A stretch of 64,000 nucleotides of DNA from Pandoraea apista (GCF_001465595.2 NZ_CP013481.2:1860001-1924000), one strand, 5' to 3'; positions 19,809 through 28,615 are shown, counted from the stretch's first letter. The notes: generated by a model from the letters alone, not told the origin. A program made the numbers and translations.

Positions 19809-19835
19809 TGGCTCTGAAGGCCGCATAACTTCGTG

Positions 19836-19860
19836 AAAAACCCCGCAGAACGAGGCGGGG
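19836..19860 (-). terminator. Rho-independent terminator, minus-strand direction
   Basis: Stem CCCCGC/GCGGGG with an 8-base loop, followed on the minus strand by five Ts. No minus-strand gene ends just before it; it insulates icd from transcription coming from the right. Confidence 0.7.
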
Positions 19861-20339
19861 CTTCGATAAGGCGATCCGACGAAGGGCGGCGCACACAAGA
19901 AATATTTGATTGATTTTTATTGTTTATAGAAAAAATCTATAGAAAGCCGGGCCGGAGTTGGGGGTGGCGGGGGCCGTGAGCGAATGCGGCGGGGGTGCGA
20001 CACGCCTATTTGTTACTTGCCACGCCTATGTCGTTACGCTCAATGGCGCCCACGCGTCGGCCCCCTGGTGCACGTTTCCGGGCCAGTACTCCCCTCCAGC
20101 CGCCGGCTTTTACGCAGCGCGTTCGCTGCCGTTGCCGCAATCAGAGCAGATAGACGCGAGGCGGTGGTTTTTTGCTTCGATGTACGCGGAGCGGGAGAGT
20201 CCCAAGGACGATAACGCGGCTGCGTTCGGCAATCACCTGCGGGGCGGACGCTTCGGTGGGGAATGGCACACAATGCCTGGTCAGGTGCCGTTTGCGAACG
20301 TGAGCTTCGAGCGGCGCAACTTCCGCTCGATAGTATGTT
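19861..20339. other. non-coding or decayed region
   Basis: About 480 bases with an AT-rich start (19900-19945) and then GC-rich sequence. The frames present have atypical codon use and no recognisable domain. It may be the decayed upstream part of the remnant at 20340-20534. Confidence 0.35.
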
Positions 20340-20534
20340 TCTCGTCGAGCGACGCGACCGCCAACATTCAGCACCATGACGCAGAACGTGAGTGGCGGTG
20401 CATGCGCGGGCGGTAACTGTATGTTTTCGACTCGGGACGTGCTGACGGGCGCGGCGGCGAACAATGCGGGGATCGTCTACTCGTTGACGGGGCCGGATGC
20501 GCGGGTAACGGGAACTGCGGGGTTCAAGTGCTAA
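20340..20534 (+). pseudogene. remnant of a surface-protein gene (C-terminal end)
   Basis: From 20376 the frame reads MTQNVSGGACAGGNCMF and ends NNAGIVYSLTG..VTGTAGFKC with TAA at 20532-20534. This resembles the closing strands of transferrin-binding-type surface lipoprotein barrels (NAG-x-x-Y and G-x-A-x-F endings). The likely preceding segment (SSSDATANIQ) is in a different frame and a TAG sits just upstream, so I read a frameshifted, truncated gene. The family assignment is weak. Confidence 0.3.
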
Positions 20535-20621
20535 GGATTTGCGTAAGGGATGGGATGCACTGAGGCGCATCCCGTTGTCGCTGAATGACGGCAGGTGCCG
20601 CTGGAAGGGGACGCAGAATGC

Positions 20622-20649
20622 AAAAAGGGCCGACGCATCGTCGGCCCTT
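20622..20649 (-). terminator. terminator of the tRNA-Val transcript
   Basis: GGGCCGACG/CGTCGGCCC stem followed by TTTTT on the minus strand, six bases beyond the tRNA 3' end. Confidence 0.92.
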
Positions 20650-20655
20650 CGAATC

Positions 20656-20730
20656 TGGTGGGTGGTACAGGGATTGAACCTGTGACCCCTGCCGTGTGAA
20701 GGCAGTGCTCTACCGCTGAGCTAACCACCC
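20656..20730 (-). tRNA. tRNA-Val (anticodon CAC)
   Basis: A 75-nucleotide cloverleaf on the minus strand. The acceptor stem GGGTGGT pairs with ACCACCC, the D-arm is AGCTCAGCGGTAGAGC, the anticodon stem CTGCC/GGCAG holds loop TTCACAC, and the T-arm has GGTTCAATCC. CCA is encoded (20656-20658). It lies downstream of dnaQ on the same strand, where E. coli has a tRNA-Asp. Confidence 0.97.
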
Positions 20731-20739
20731 AAATCATTA

Positions 20740-20790
20740 ACTAAATCAATGATTTAGTGCTGATTGCTGAAGCTTCCGTTTCGCAATCAG
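20740..20790. repeat. two inverted repeats between dnaQ and tRNA-Val
   Basis: ACTAAATCA (20740-20748) faces TGATTTAGT (20750-20758) around one base, ten bases from the tRNA 5' end. CTGATTGC (20760-20767) pairs with GCAATCAG (20783-20790). They may be a processing signal, a weak terminator for dnaQ or a control site for the tRNA promoter. Confidence 0.6.
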
Positions 20791-21005
20791 GAGCAGAACT
20801 TTAACTGTTTTCGCCGAAGCCTGCAACCTTTCTTTTGATCATTTTTGCTGCCGCCGTGACGATATCTCTCGATCACTTCACGCCGTTTCTTGCGATGACT
20901 CGCAAGCAGCAAAGACAGCGATTATAGGGATGTTTTTTTCGTTTGGGAAGGCCTTCGTGCGAAATTTTCGCAAAGTGTCGGTTCGTTCTGCACGAGCTTG
21001 CGAAG

Positions 21006-21746
21006 TTACGCCGCAGGCGGGGCGTCGCCTTCGGGGGGCGTCGGTTCTTTGCGCCAGACGCAAGTGCCCTTCATACCCTTGTCGATGCCGTTCAGCACGT
21101 CGGCATGCGCCGCGATCTCTTCCGCCGCTGCCAAGATGATCGGCAGATCGAACTGGCGCAGTGAGATCTTTTCACGATGGCCACCCGCTTCGCCGCCGTC
21201 ATCATCGCTCGTATCGATCACGAGGCTCTCCTGACCGCGCGTCATGGCGAGGTAGACGTCGGCAAGCAATTCCGCGTCGAGCAATGCGCCGTGCAGGGTG
21301 CGATGCGCGTTGTTCACGCCGAGGCGTTCGCAGAGGGCATCCAGCGAATTGCGTCGGCCGGGGAACATTTCTCGCGCGCGCAACAACGTGTCGATCAGGC
21401 CGGAGCAATGCTCCATGAACGGCGGCCAGCCGAGGCGGGCGTATTCCATGTCGAGGAAGCCGAGGTCGAACGCCGCGTTGTGAATGATGATCTCGGCGCC
21501 GCGGCAGTATTCGCGCAACTCTTCCGCAATCTCGGCGAATTTCGGCTTGTCGGAGAGGAACTCGGTGGTCAGCCCGTGCACCGCCAGTGCGCCCGGATCG
21601 CTGTCACGTTCGGGATTGATATAGAAATGCAGGTTGTTGCCGGTCAGGCGGCGATTGACCAGTTCGACACAGCCGATTTCCAGCAAACGGTCACCCGTCT
21701 TGGCATTCAGGCCAGTGGTTTCGGTATCGAGGATCAGTTGTCGCAT
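21006..21746 (-). CDS. dnaQ: DNA polymerase III epsilon subunit (3'-5' proofreading exonuclease)
   Basis: A 246-residue DEDDh exonuclease that proofreads for the replicative polymerase. Motif I is QLILDTETTGL (Asp/Glu pair), motif II is IIHNAAFDLGFLDME, and motif III is TLHGALLDAELLADVY with the catalytic His and Asp. The C-terminal tail beyond residue 185 should bind the alpha subunit. The start at 21746 places motif I at residues 3-13, as in the family. Third gene of a minus-strand run after the methyltransferase and rnhA, the same order as E. coli yafS-rnhA-dnaQ although here rnhA and dnaQ point the same way. Confidence 0.95.
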   Translation of the reverse strand: MRQLILDTETTGLNAKTGDRLLEIGCVELVNRRLTGNNLHFYINPERDSDPGALAVHGLTTEFLSDKPKFAEIAEELREYCRGAEIIIHNAAFDLGFLDMEYARLGWPPFMEHCSGLIDTLLRAREMFPGRRNSLDALCERLGVNNAHRTLHGALLDAELLADVYLAMTRGQESLVIDTSDDDGGEAGGHREKISLRQFDLPIILAAAEEIAAHADVLNGIDKGMKGTCVWRKEPTPPEGDAPPAA

Positions 21747-21845
21747 GGGGTTCGGTGATTCTTGTGTGCTTTCGGAATTGGCGCGCTGCGGGCGATATCG
21801 CCTCACGCAACGCGCGGAGGATGCTCAGGGACCGTCACCATCGCG

Positions 21846-22292
21846 CTAACCGCGACGCAGACTCTCCACGCCGCGATTGGCCAACTGGTCGGCGGCTTCG
21901 TTGCCTTCGTGCCCGGCGTGACCTTTCACCCAGCGCCAGTCGATCTCGTGCTTCTGGGAGACAGCGTCGAGCGTTTGCCAGAGATCGGCGTTTTTCACAG
22001 GCTCCTTGGCGGCCGTCTTCCAGCCGCGCGCCTTCCACCCATGAATCCACTCGCTGATACCTTTCTGCACGTATTGCGAGTCGGTGTGAAGCACTACGTG
22101 GCAGGGCTTGTTCAGGGCCTCAAGCGCACGAATGACGGCGAGGAGCTCCATGCGGTTGTTGGTGGTATTGGGCTCGCCGCCGAACATTTCCTTGCGGTGT
22201 TTGCCCGCAACGAGCAGGGCGCCCCAACCGCCGGGGCCGGGGTTGCCTTTGCAGGCACCGTCGGTATAGATATCAACTTGCGGCAAGGTCAT
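21846..22292 (-). CDS. rnhA: ribonuclease HI
   Basis: A 148-residue enzyme cleaving the RNA strand of RNA-DNA hybrids. The catalytic acids are visible: Asp11 in [16 protein letters not shown], Glu49 in NNRMELLA, Asp71 in LHTDSQYV, and the late Asp in [13 protein letters not shown] with its preceding histidine loop. Length matches the family. It starts 11 bases after the methyltransferase stop and is probably translated from the same mRNA. Confidence 0.97.
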   Translation of the reverse strand: MTLPQVDIYTDGACKGNPGPGGWGALLVAGKHRKEMFGGEPNTTNNRMELLAVIRALEALNKPCHVVLHTDSQYVQKGISEWIHGWKARGWKTAAKEPVKNADLWQTLDAVSQKHEIDWRWVKGHAGHEGNEAADQLANRGVESLRRG

Positions 22293-22303
22293 CTCTCAAA
22301 CAA

Positions 22304-23164
22304 TCAATCGGGCGCGTCGGTCGCTTCCGCCATCTGGCGATGCGTGGTGTTGGGCGTAGCGACCGGTGCCGCCGCCGGCTGGAGGCCGAGTATACGCTTG
22401 CGAACTTTGCCGACCAAGCGCATGCCCCGCACCCGCTTCACGGCCCGCACCGCATAGAGCGCGCCGAAGATCGGCCACCAGCGGTCGCCTGCCGGTTCCA
22501 TGAATTCGAAGCGCTGTAGCCAGTGGTCGCCGCGCAGCGGCGGGCGATAGCAACCGAAGCGTCCGCGGTCGATGTCGAACGAGAGCAGCTTGAGCCAGTC
22601 CTTCAGACGCGTGAACGCAATCAGATCGGCGCCTGGCGGCAGGAACGGCGCACCGGCAAGCCGGCCCAGTTCCTCACGGGCGCCCCACAAGCTCAGATTG
22701 TTGAAGCCGGTGATGATGACCTGCCCCTCGGGCACGAGAATGCGCTCGACTTCGCGCAGAATGTCGTGTGGATTCTCGGCAAACTCGAGCACATGCGGCA
22801 GCACTACGAGGTCGGTGCTTGCTGTGGCGATGGGCAACTCGTCGAACCGGCTCACGAGAATGTCGCGGGCGATCATGACGGCGGGGCTGGCGTCGCAAGA
22901 CGGCGTGCTGCCGGTTGTGTCGCTGGCGGCCTTGGTCATGAGCGGCGGTGCTTCGGCGCCACGTGCAGCGGGAAGGATGAGACCCCGGTAAGGCATGCGG
23001 TTTTCGCGCAGCGTATCCAGCTCGGGACGGCCAAGTTGCAGCGCGTGATAGCCGAACAGATCCCCGACCCATTGATCGAAGAGGGCCTGTTCCCATGCAA
23101 ACGCGTAGCGGCCTGGCGGTGAGACGAGCCAAAGGGGCCAGTCTATAATCGGACGTTCTGACAT
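22304..23164 (-). CDS. class I SAM-dependent methyltransferase (YafS-like)
   Basis: A 286-residue methyltransferase in the position held by yafS in E. coli. The start at 23164 gives MSERPIIDWPLWLVSPPGRY. The core is diverged in motif I, but STDLVVLPHVLEFAENPHDI (acidic loop and post-motif) and EVERILVPEGQVIITGFNNL (motif III region) are clear type-11 methyltransferase features. Substrate unknown. The neighbour gloB starts only 14 bases away on the opposite strand, so each promoter must lie in or near the other gene. Confidence 0.85.
   Translation of the reverse strand: MSERPIIDWPLWLVSPPGRYAFAWEQALFDQWVGDLFGYHALQLGRPELDTLRENRMPYRGLILPAARGAEAPPLMTKAASDTTGSTPSCDASPAVMIARDILVSRFDELPIATASTDLVVLPHVLEFAENPHDILREVERILVPEGQVIITGFNNLSLWGAREELGRLAGAPFLPPGADLIAFTRLKDWLKLLSFDIDRGRFGCYRPPLRGDHWLQRFEFMEPAGDRWWPIFGALYAVRAVKRVRGMRLVGKVRKRILGLQPAAAPVATPNTTHRQMAEATDAPD
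23121..23149 (+). promoter_or_regulatory. candidate gloB promoter inside the methyltransferase 5' end
   Basis: A consensus TATAAT at 23144-23149 with a poor -35 about 17 bases upstream. Transcription would begin near 23156, just ahead of the gloB ATG at 23179. Confidence 0.4.
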
Positions 23165-23178
23165 GGTGGCGAGTATAT

Positions 23179-24006
23179 ATGGATGCGCACGCAGATGCGG
23201 CGAGTAAGCTGTCGGCCGGTACACTGACCGTCTTTCCCGTCCCCGCGTTCCAGGACAATTATCTCTGGGTCATCGATAACGGCAAAGATGCCGTGGTCGT
23301 CGACCCGGGCGACGCCGCGCCGGTGCTCGCCTATCTCGAATCGCGCAGTCTTACGCTGCGCGCCATTCTCATCACGCACAAGCATGCCGACCACATTGGC
23401 GGTGTCGGCACGCTGCTCGAACATTTCGATGTCCCCGTGCACGGCCCGGCGCACGAAGCCATCGCTTGTGTCGATCATCCGCACGAGGGGGGCGAAACGG
23501 TTCATATCGCGTCTCCGTCCATGGTGCTGGAAGTGATCGACGTTCCCGGCCACACGCTGGGACATATCGCGTACTTCCTTGGCGCCGGTGCGGCAGGTGC
23601 GCCGCGACTGTTCTGCGGCGACACGCTGTTCTCGTGCGGCTGCGGACGGCTGTTCGAAGGCACGCCCGCGCAGATGCTCGCCTCGCTAGACGCGCTCGCC
23701 GCGCTCCCGCCGGCCACGCTCGTGCATTGCGCACACGAATACACCCTCTCGAATATTCGCTTTGCGCTGGCAGTCGATCCGGATAACGCGGCCCTTGCCG
23801 CCTGGCATCAGGAGGCCACGGCGCTGCGCGCCGCGGGGCGCCCGACGCTGCCCACCACGCTCGCCCAGGAGCGGGTGACAAACCCCTTCCTGCGCAGCGA
23901 CGCGCCGGCAGTCGTCGCGGCCGCCGAAGCCCATGCCGGGCGTGCGACGCTTTCCCGCGAAGCGGTGTTCGCTACCGTGCGTGGCTGGAAAGATACCTTC
24001 CGCTAA
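23179..24006 (+). CDS. gloB: hydroxyacylglutathione hydrolase (glyoxalase II)
   Basis: A 275-residue metallo-beta-lactamase-fold enzyme that hydrolyses S-D-lactoylglutathione to lactate and glutathione, the second step of methylglyoxal detoxification. Metal ligands are in ITHKHADHIGG, VPGHTLGHIAYF, LFCGDTLFSCGCGRLFEGT (bridging Asp) and HCAHEYTLSNIRFA. The C-terminal glutathione-binding domain follows, with the typical TNPFLR. The N terminus (MDAHADAASKLSAG) is about 14 residues longer than usual before TVFPVPAFQDNYLW. No better ATG exists. Confidence 0.95.
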   Translation: MDAHADAASKLSAGTLTVFPVPAFQDNYLWVIDNGKDAVVVDPGDAAPVLAYLESRSLTLRAILITHKHADHIGGVGTLLEHFDVPVHGPAHEAIACVDHPHEGGETVHIASPSMVLEVIDVPGHTLGHIAYFLGAGAAGAPRLFCGDTLFSCGCGRLFEGTPAQMLASLDALAALPPATLVHCAHEYTLSNIRFALAVDPDNAALAAWHQEATALRAAGRPTLPTTLAQERVTNPFLRSDAPAVVAAAEAHAGRATLSREAVFATVRGWKDTFR

Positions 24007-24012
24007 TCTTGA

Positions 24013-24042
24013 GTGCGTCATGCTGTCAATAGCGTGACGCAC
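24013..24042 (+). terminator. hairpin after gloB (weak terminator)
   Basis: GTGCGTCA (24013-24020) pairs with TGACGCAC (24035-24042), with GCT/AGC inside. No T-tract follows, so termination is uncertain. Confidence 0.4.
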
Positions 24043-24260
24043 CATGACCTCTGACACAAAGCGGACGTTGACAGCCTCGCAGGCGTCTGCTCAGCCTTGT
24101 CGAATCACCTCGGATGTGAATTTTCGGTGTCGCTTCAGTGGCATCGTATATGCCGCTTGTGTGTGTCTCACTGGCCACAATGCCGGAAACCGAATTTAGG
24201 GATAACCCCTATTTTTGGGGCATTTGGGCGTAAATTTTGCAAAAAAATTAGGCAGAATGG

Positions 24261-24289
24261 TTGACGCATCTGAAGGGTTTCCTTACCAT
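24261..24289 (+). promoter_or_regulatory. candidate mltD promoter
   Basis: TTGACG (24261-24266), 17 bases, TACCAT (24284-24289), 44 bases before the ATG. The AT-rich stretch upstream (24190-24250) holds CCCC/GGGG that could pair; nothing else was seen in this gap. Confidence 0.6.
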
Positions 24290-24333
24290 CCTTGCCAATT
24301 TCATGAAGATGTCACCCAATTCGAGCCCGATCA

Positions 24334-26040
24334 ATGCGACTTATCGTTAGCTTGCTACTGACGCTGCTTCTAGCGGCTTGCGCCAGCACAGCGCCGACCA
24401 CAGGTGCGTCGAATTCCACTCCCGAAGCGCAGAGCAAGGCGCCTCTCGCGTCGACCGCCAAAGGCAAGCAGCGAGTCTCCAGCGATCAGACCATCGATCT
24501 GGATAACGACTCGCTGGGCGATCTGGCCTATGGCAGCGACGACGCCGATCTCTGGTCACGCATTCGTCACGGTTTCGCCATCCCCGATCTGGATACCGAC
24601 CTCGCGCAGGATCGCACGCAGTGGTACGCGCAGCGTCCTGAATACGTCGAGCGCATGATCCAGCGGTCGAACAAATATCTGTTCCACATCGTCGAAGAAC
24701 TTGAGCGCCGTCATATGCCGACGGAGCTGGCGTTGCTGCCGTTCGTGGAAAGTGCGTACAACCCGCAAGCCCTTTCGACGGCCAAGGCCGCCGGTATGTG
24801 GCAGTTCATTCCGAGCACGGGCAAGACGTACAACCTCAAGCAGAACATGTTCCAGGATGAGCGTCGCGATGTGCTCGCCTCGACCACTGCCGCGCTCGAT
24901 TACCTCTCGAAGCTCTATGCGATGTTCGGCGACTGGCATCTGGCGCTCGCAGCCTACAACTGGGGCGAGGGCAACGTGCAGCGCGCGATCGATCGCAATC
25001 AGGCGCAAGGTCTGCCGACCGATTATCTGAGCCTGCGTATGCCGACCGAGACACGTTATTACGTGCCGAAGTTGCAGGCGATCAAGAACATCATCGCGCA
25101 CCCGGACCTGTACAGCGTGAAGCTGCCGGAGATTCCGAATCACCCGTATTTCGTTAGCGTGACCACCAAGCGCGACATCGATGTGGCCCTGGCTGCGAAG
25201 CTGGCCGATCTGCCGCTCGACGAGTTCCGCGCACTTAACCCGTCGTTCCGCAAGCCGGTGATTCTTGGCGCTGCACAGCCGCAAATTCTGCTGCCGTTCG
25301 ACAGCGCCGAAGTGTTCCAGCGCCGTCTGAAGGGTTACGACAAGCCGCTCTCGAGCTGGACGACGTACACCTCGTCCTCGCGTGAGCGTCCGGAAGATGT
25401 GGCGCTCAAGCTGGGTGTGGACGCCGCGGTCATCCGCTCGGTCAACAACATTGCGCCGCGCATGCGCCTGAAGGCCGGCTCGACGCTGCTGGTGCCGCGC
25501 TCGGACGACATCGATCAGGACATCAGCGCGTCGGTGGCGAGCAACGCAGTGCTGGCGCTCGAGCCGGATCTTCCCGATACCCGCAAGGTGATGGTTCGTG
25601 CGCGCAAGCACGACACGCTGGCGAGCGTTGCCTCGCGCAGCGGGGTGAGCGTGGCCCAGATCAAGAGCTGGAACCGTCTGCGTCGCGATACGCTCACGTC
25701 CGGCCAACTGCTGGTGCTGCATGTTCCGGTCAAGGACGCTTCGCGTGTAATGGCGGCGTCTGCCGCCCCGGCGGCAGCCGCGGCACCGGCGGCCAAGAAT
25801 GACGACGATGCGCCGCGCACGCGCATGGTGCGTGGTAAGAATGGCAAGATGATTCGCGTCGTCGACCGTCGCCCGACAGCGAGTCCTGCCAAGGCTGCCG
25901 TTGCCGGCAGCAAGACGACGGCACCGGCCAAGGTCGCTTCGAAGGCACCTGCGAAGGCTCCGGCAAAGACGGTGGCGAAGACCGCAGCGAAGCCCGCCGC
26001 CAAGGCGCCTGCGAAGGTTACCAAGACCGCTCAGCGTTAA
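24334..26040 (+). CDS. mltD: membrane-bound lytic transglycosylase D-like lipoprotein with LysM repeats
   Basis: A 568-residue murein-cleaving lipoprotein. The signal peptide ends in a lipobox LAAC (Cys16). The SLT domain spans about residues 115-260, with catalytic Glu139 in LPFVESAYNP followed by GMWQFIPSTGKTYNL and LALAAYNWGEGNVQRAI. Two LysM-like peptidoglycan-binding stretches follow (around residues 340-390 and 420-465). The last ~60 residues are an alanine/lysine/proline repeat (APAKVASKAPAKAPAKT) like histone H1 tails, not part of E. coli MltD. gloB-mltD adjacency is as in E. coli. A strong terminator follows. Confidence 0.92.
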   Translation: MRLIVSLLLTLLLAACASTAPTTGASNSTPEAQSKAPLASTAKGKQRVSSDQTIDLDNDSLGDLAYGSDDADLWSRIRHGFAIPDLDTDLAQDRTQWYAQRPEYVERMIQRSNKYLFHIVEELERRHMPTELALLPFVESAYNPQALSTAKAAGMWQFIPSTGKTYNLKQNMFQDERRDVLASTTAALDYLSKLYAMFGDWHLALAAYNWGEGNVQRAIDRNQAQGLPTDYLSLRMPTETRYYVPKLQAIKNIIAHPDLYSVKLPEIPNHPYFVSVTTKRDIDVALAAKLADLPLDEFRALNPSFRKPVILGAAQPQILLPFDSAEVFQRRLKGYDKPLSSWTTYTSSSRERPEDVALKLGVDAAVIRSVNNIAPRMRLKAGSTLLVPRSDDIDQDISASVASNAVLALEPDLPDTRKVMVRARKHDTLASVASRSGVSVAQIKSWNRLRRDTLTSGQLLVLHVPVKDASRVMAASAAPAAAAAPAAKNDDDAPRTRMVRGKNGKMIRVVDRRPTASPAKAAVAGSKTTAPAKVASKAPAKAPAKTVAKTAAKPAAKAPAKVTKTAQR

Positions 26041-26095
26041 GCGCCGGCCTTTCCGTTCGCCGGGCGATCGCCGCATCGCCTGCGTTTGACGAAGT

Positions 26096-26130
26096 AAAAC
26101 GCCCGTGAGGTTTTCCCTCACGGGCGTTTT
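26096..26130. terminator. Rho-independent terminator after mltD
   Basis: Perfect 15-base arms AAAACGCCCGTGAGG and complement, 5-base loop, ending in GTTTTG. Confidence 0.93.
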
Positions 26131-26660
26131 GTTTTGCGGGGCGCCGTTGCCTCCCGCGGCCCGGCATCGGCTTCACATCCGCTTTGGAGAATTCCCGCAA
26201 ATGGACGGGCTCTCATTTCCTATGATGAAGACGCGGACGGTTCCGTTCGTAGTCACTCAACAAGGAGTCCTAAATAAAATGGAAAATGATAACCACGAAG
26301 ACAGCGACTGAGCTTAGTGCACTGTCGTCGGTGGGGCCGCTCATGCCACGCGCCCGCGTCGCCGGGAACCGTTCGCCGTGATCAATGCGATTCACCTCTG
26401 ACTCCGCGTAATCCCCTAGCGTTTCGCGTGCCGGGCGTGGCTGCCCGGTAAGCCTTCCGTAAGCGTCAACGCGCACACTGAACGCGAGGCACTTCACCTG
26501 TGTCCGACAATTTCGTTGCACCGAAACGCATTGCCGGTCGATGGCGGCACACCGTCGGCCTTGCCGGCCCGATCCGGCGCCGCGTCAACCCTGTCCCCTC
26601 CGGCGCCGCCGGTGCGGCGTGACGGGCGCGCGAGCCAATTCATATATGCAAGGAGACAAT
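26131..26660. other. prpE upstream region, no convincing gene
   Basis: About 530 bases. A 10-codon frame at 26279-26311 (MENDNHEDSD) has AAGGAG 11 bases upstream but is too short to judge. CCGGGC/GCCCGG makes a short hairpin near 26432. TTTCGttgcacCGAAA near 26510 is a possible protein-binding site. No clear promoter was found. Confidence 0.35.
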
Positions 26661-28562
26661 ATGACTTCGTATGCGTCGTTTCACGCCCGCTCGATCACCC
26701 CCGATACCCGGGCGGCGTTCTGGGAGGAGCAGGCCCGGCTGATCGATTGGGAGACGCCTTTCACGCAGGTCCTCGACTACGACAACCCGCCGTTTGCCCG
26801 CTGGTTCGTCGGCGGTCGAACGAATCTGTGCCACAACGCCGTCGATCGCCACCTGCCGTCGCGCGGGACACAAAATGCGCTGATCTGGGTGTCGACGGAG
26901 ACCGAGCAGGAGCGTGTCTACACGTACGACGAACTGTCGGCGGAAGTCAATCGCATGGCGGCATCGTTGCAATCGCTGGGCGTGGCGCGTGGCGAGCGCG
27001 TGCTGATCTACATGCCGATGATCCCCGAGGCGCTGTTCGCCATGCTGGCATGCACGCGACTGGGCGCGATCCACTCGGTCGTGTTCGGTGGCTTTGCGTC
27101 CGTCAATCTGGCGGCCCGCATCGACGACGCGCAACCGAAAGTCATTGTCTCGGCCGATGCCGGGTCGCGCAACGGCAAGGTGGTCCCGTACAAACCATTG
27201 CTCGACGAAGGCGTCACGCTGGCGCAGCACAAGCCGTCGAGCGTATTGCTGATCGACCGGGGGCTGGCGCCCATGACACGCGTGGAAGGCCGCGACGTCG
27301 ACTACGCGCCGCTGCGCGAGCAACATCTCGACGCCCTCATTCCGTGCGAGTGGCTTGAGTCGAGCGAGCCGTCGTATGTGCTCTATACCTCGGGTACGAC
27401 GGGCAAGCCGAAGGGCGTGCAACGCGACACCGGCGGCTATGCGGTCGCGTTGGCGTCGTCGATGCAGCACATTTTCTGCGCGAAGCCGGGCGACACGATG
27501 TTCTGCGCATCGGACATCGGCTGGGTGGTCGGACATAGCTACATCGTGTACGCGCCATTGCTCGCGGGCATTGCAACGGTGATGTACGAGGGCACGCCGA
27601 TTCGTCCCGATGGCGGAATCTGGTGGCGCATTGTCGAGAAGTACAAGGTGACGCAGCTCTTCACGGCGCCGACGGCGATTCGTGTGCTCAAGAAGCAGGA
27701 CCCGGCCTATCTGACGCAGTATGACCTGTCGTCGCTGCGGCTGATCTTCCTCGCAGGTGAGCCGCTCGACGAGCCGACAGCGCGCTGGCTGACGGACGGT
27801 GTCGGCAAGCCGGTCGTCGACAACTACTGGCAAACGGAGACCGGCTGGCCGATTCTCGGCATGGCGCGTGGCGTCGAGGTTCTGCCGGGCAAGCTTGGCT
27901 CGCCGGGCAAGCCGGTGTACGGCTACGACGTGAAGCTCGTTGACGAGATTACGGGGGAGGACTGTGGCCCGAACCAGAAGGGCGTGCTGGCGATCGAGGG
28001 GCCGCTGCCGCCGGGGTGCATGAGCACGGTGTGGGGTGACGATGCCCGTTTCGTCAAGACCTACTGGCAGACAGTGCCGGGCCGCATGCTGTATTCCAGC
28101 TTCGACTGGGGCGTGCGCGACGACGACGGGTACTACTTCATTCTCGGGCGCACCGACGACGTCATCAACGTTGCCGGTCACCGGCTCGGCTCGCGAGAGA
28201 TCGAGGAGAGCATTGCCAGCCACCCGGCGGTCGCGGAGGTCGCGGTCATCGGTGCGCAGGACTCGCTCAAGGGCCAAGTCGCGATGGCGTTTGCGGTCCT
28301 GCGTCAACCGGAACTGGCAGCCACCCCCGAGGCGCGGCTGGCGCTGGAGGGCGATGTCATGAAGACGGTGGACAAGCAGTTGGGCGCGGTGGCGCGTCCG
28401 GCGCGGGTGTTCTTCGTCACCATGCTGCCCAAGACACGTTCCGGCAAGCTGTTGCGACGCGCGATTCAGGCGATCTGCGAGGGGCGGGAAACAGGAGACC
28501 TGATCACGCTCGAAGATCCGGCGGCGCTGGAACAGGTGCGCGATGCCGTGAAGGGCGTGTAG
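26661..28562 (+). CDS. prpE: propionyl-CoA synthetase (AMP-forming)
   Basis: A 633-residue acyl-CoA synthetase making propionyl-CoA from propionate, ATP and CoA. AMP-binding motif YTSGTTGKPKGVQRDTGG, adenine motif NYWQTETGWPI, hinge YYFILGRTDDVINVAGHRLG and the catalytic, acetylatable lysine in TRSGKLLRR are all present. The second signature DTGGYAV after KPKG favours propionate over acetate synthetase. ATG 26661 has AAGGAG six bases ahead; the open frame upstream is arginine-rich and not real. No prpBCD genes are nearby, so it stands alone here. Confidence 0.92.
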   Translation: MTSYASFHARSITPDTRAAFWEEQARLIDWETPFTQVLDYDNPPFARWFVGGRTNLCHNAVDRHLPSRGTQNALIWVSTETEQERVYTYDELSAEVNRMAASLQSLGVARGERVLIYMPMIPEALFAMLACTRLGAIHSVVFGGFASVNLAARIDDAQPKVIVSADAGSRNGKVVPYKPLLDEGVTLAQHKPSSVLLIDRGLAPMTRVEGRDVDYAPLREQHLDALIPCEWLESSEPSYVLYTSGTTGKPKGVQRDTGGYAVALASSMQHIFCAKPGDTMFCASDIGWVVGHSYIVYAPLLAGIATVMYEGTPIRPDGGIWWRIVEKYKVTQLFTAPTAIRVLKKQDPAYLTQYDLSSLRLIFLAGEPLDEPTARWLTDGVGKPVVDNYWQTETGWPILGMARGVEVLPGKLGSPGKPVYGYDVKLVDEITGEDCGPNQKGVLAIEGPLPPGCMSTVWGDDARFVKTYWQTVPGRMLYSSFDWGVRDDDGYYFILGRTDDVINVAGHRLGSREIEESIASHPAVAEVAVIGAQDSLKGQVAMAFAVLRQPELAATPEARLALEGDVMKTVDKQLGAVARPARVFFVTMLPKTRSGKLLRRAIQAICEGRETGDLITLEDPAALEQVRDAVKGV

Positions 28563-28615
28563 CCGGTCGGGGGCTTCCAGAGGGGAGCCTTCCGTAACGG
28601 CGATGGGAAGTGGAG

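Noticed and set aside
20040..20570. Minus-strand 176-codon frame
   Set aside because: Arginine/serine-rich without motifs and overlapping the more protein-like plus-strand remnant.
20656..20730. tRNA-Val as an integration site for a genomic island
   Set aside because: No integrase, no repeated tRNA 3' end and housekeeping genes on both sides.
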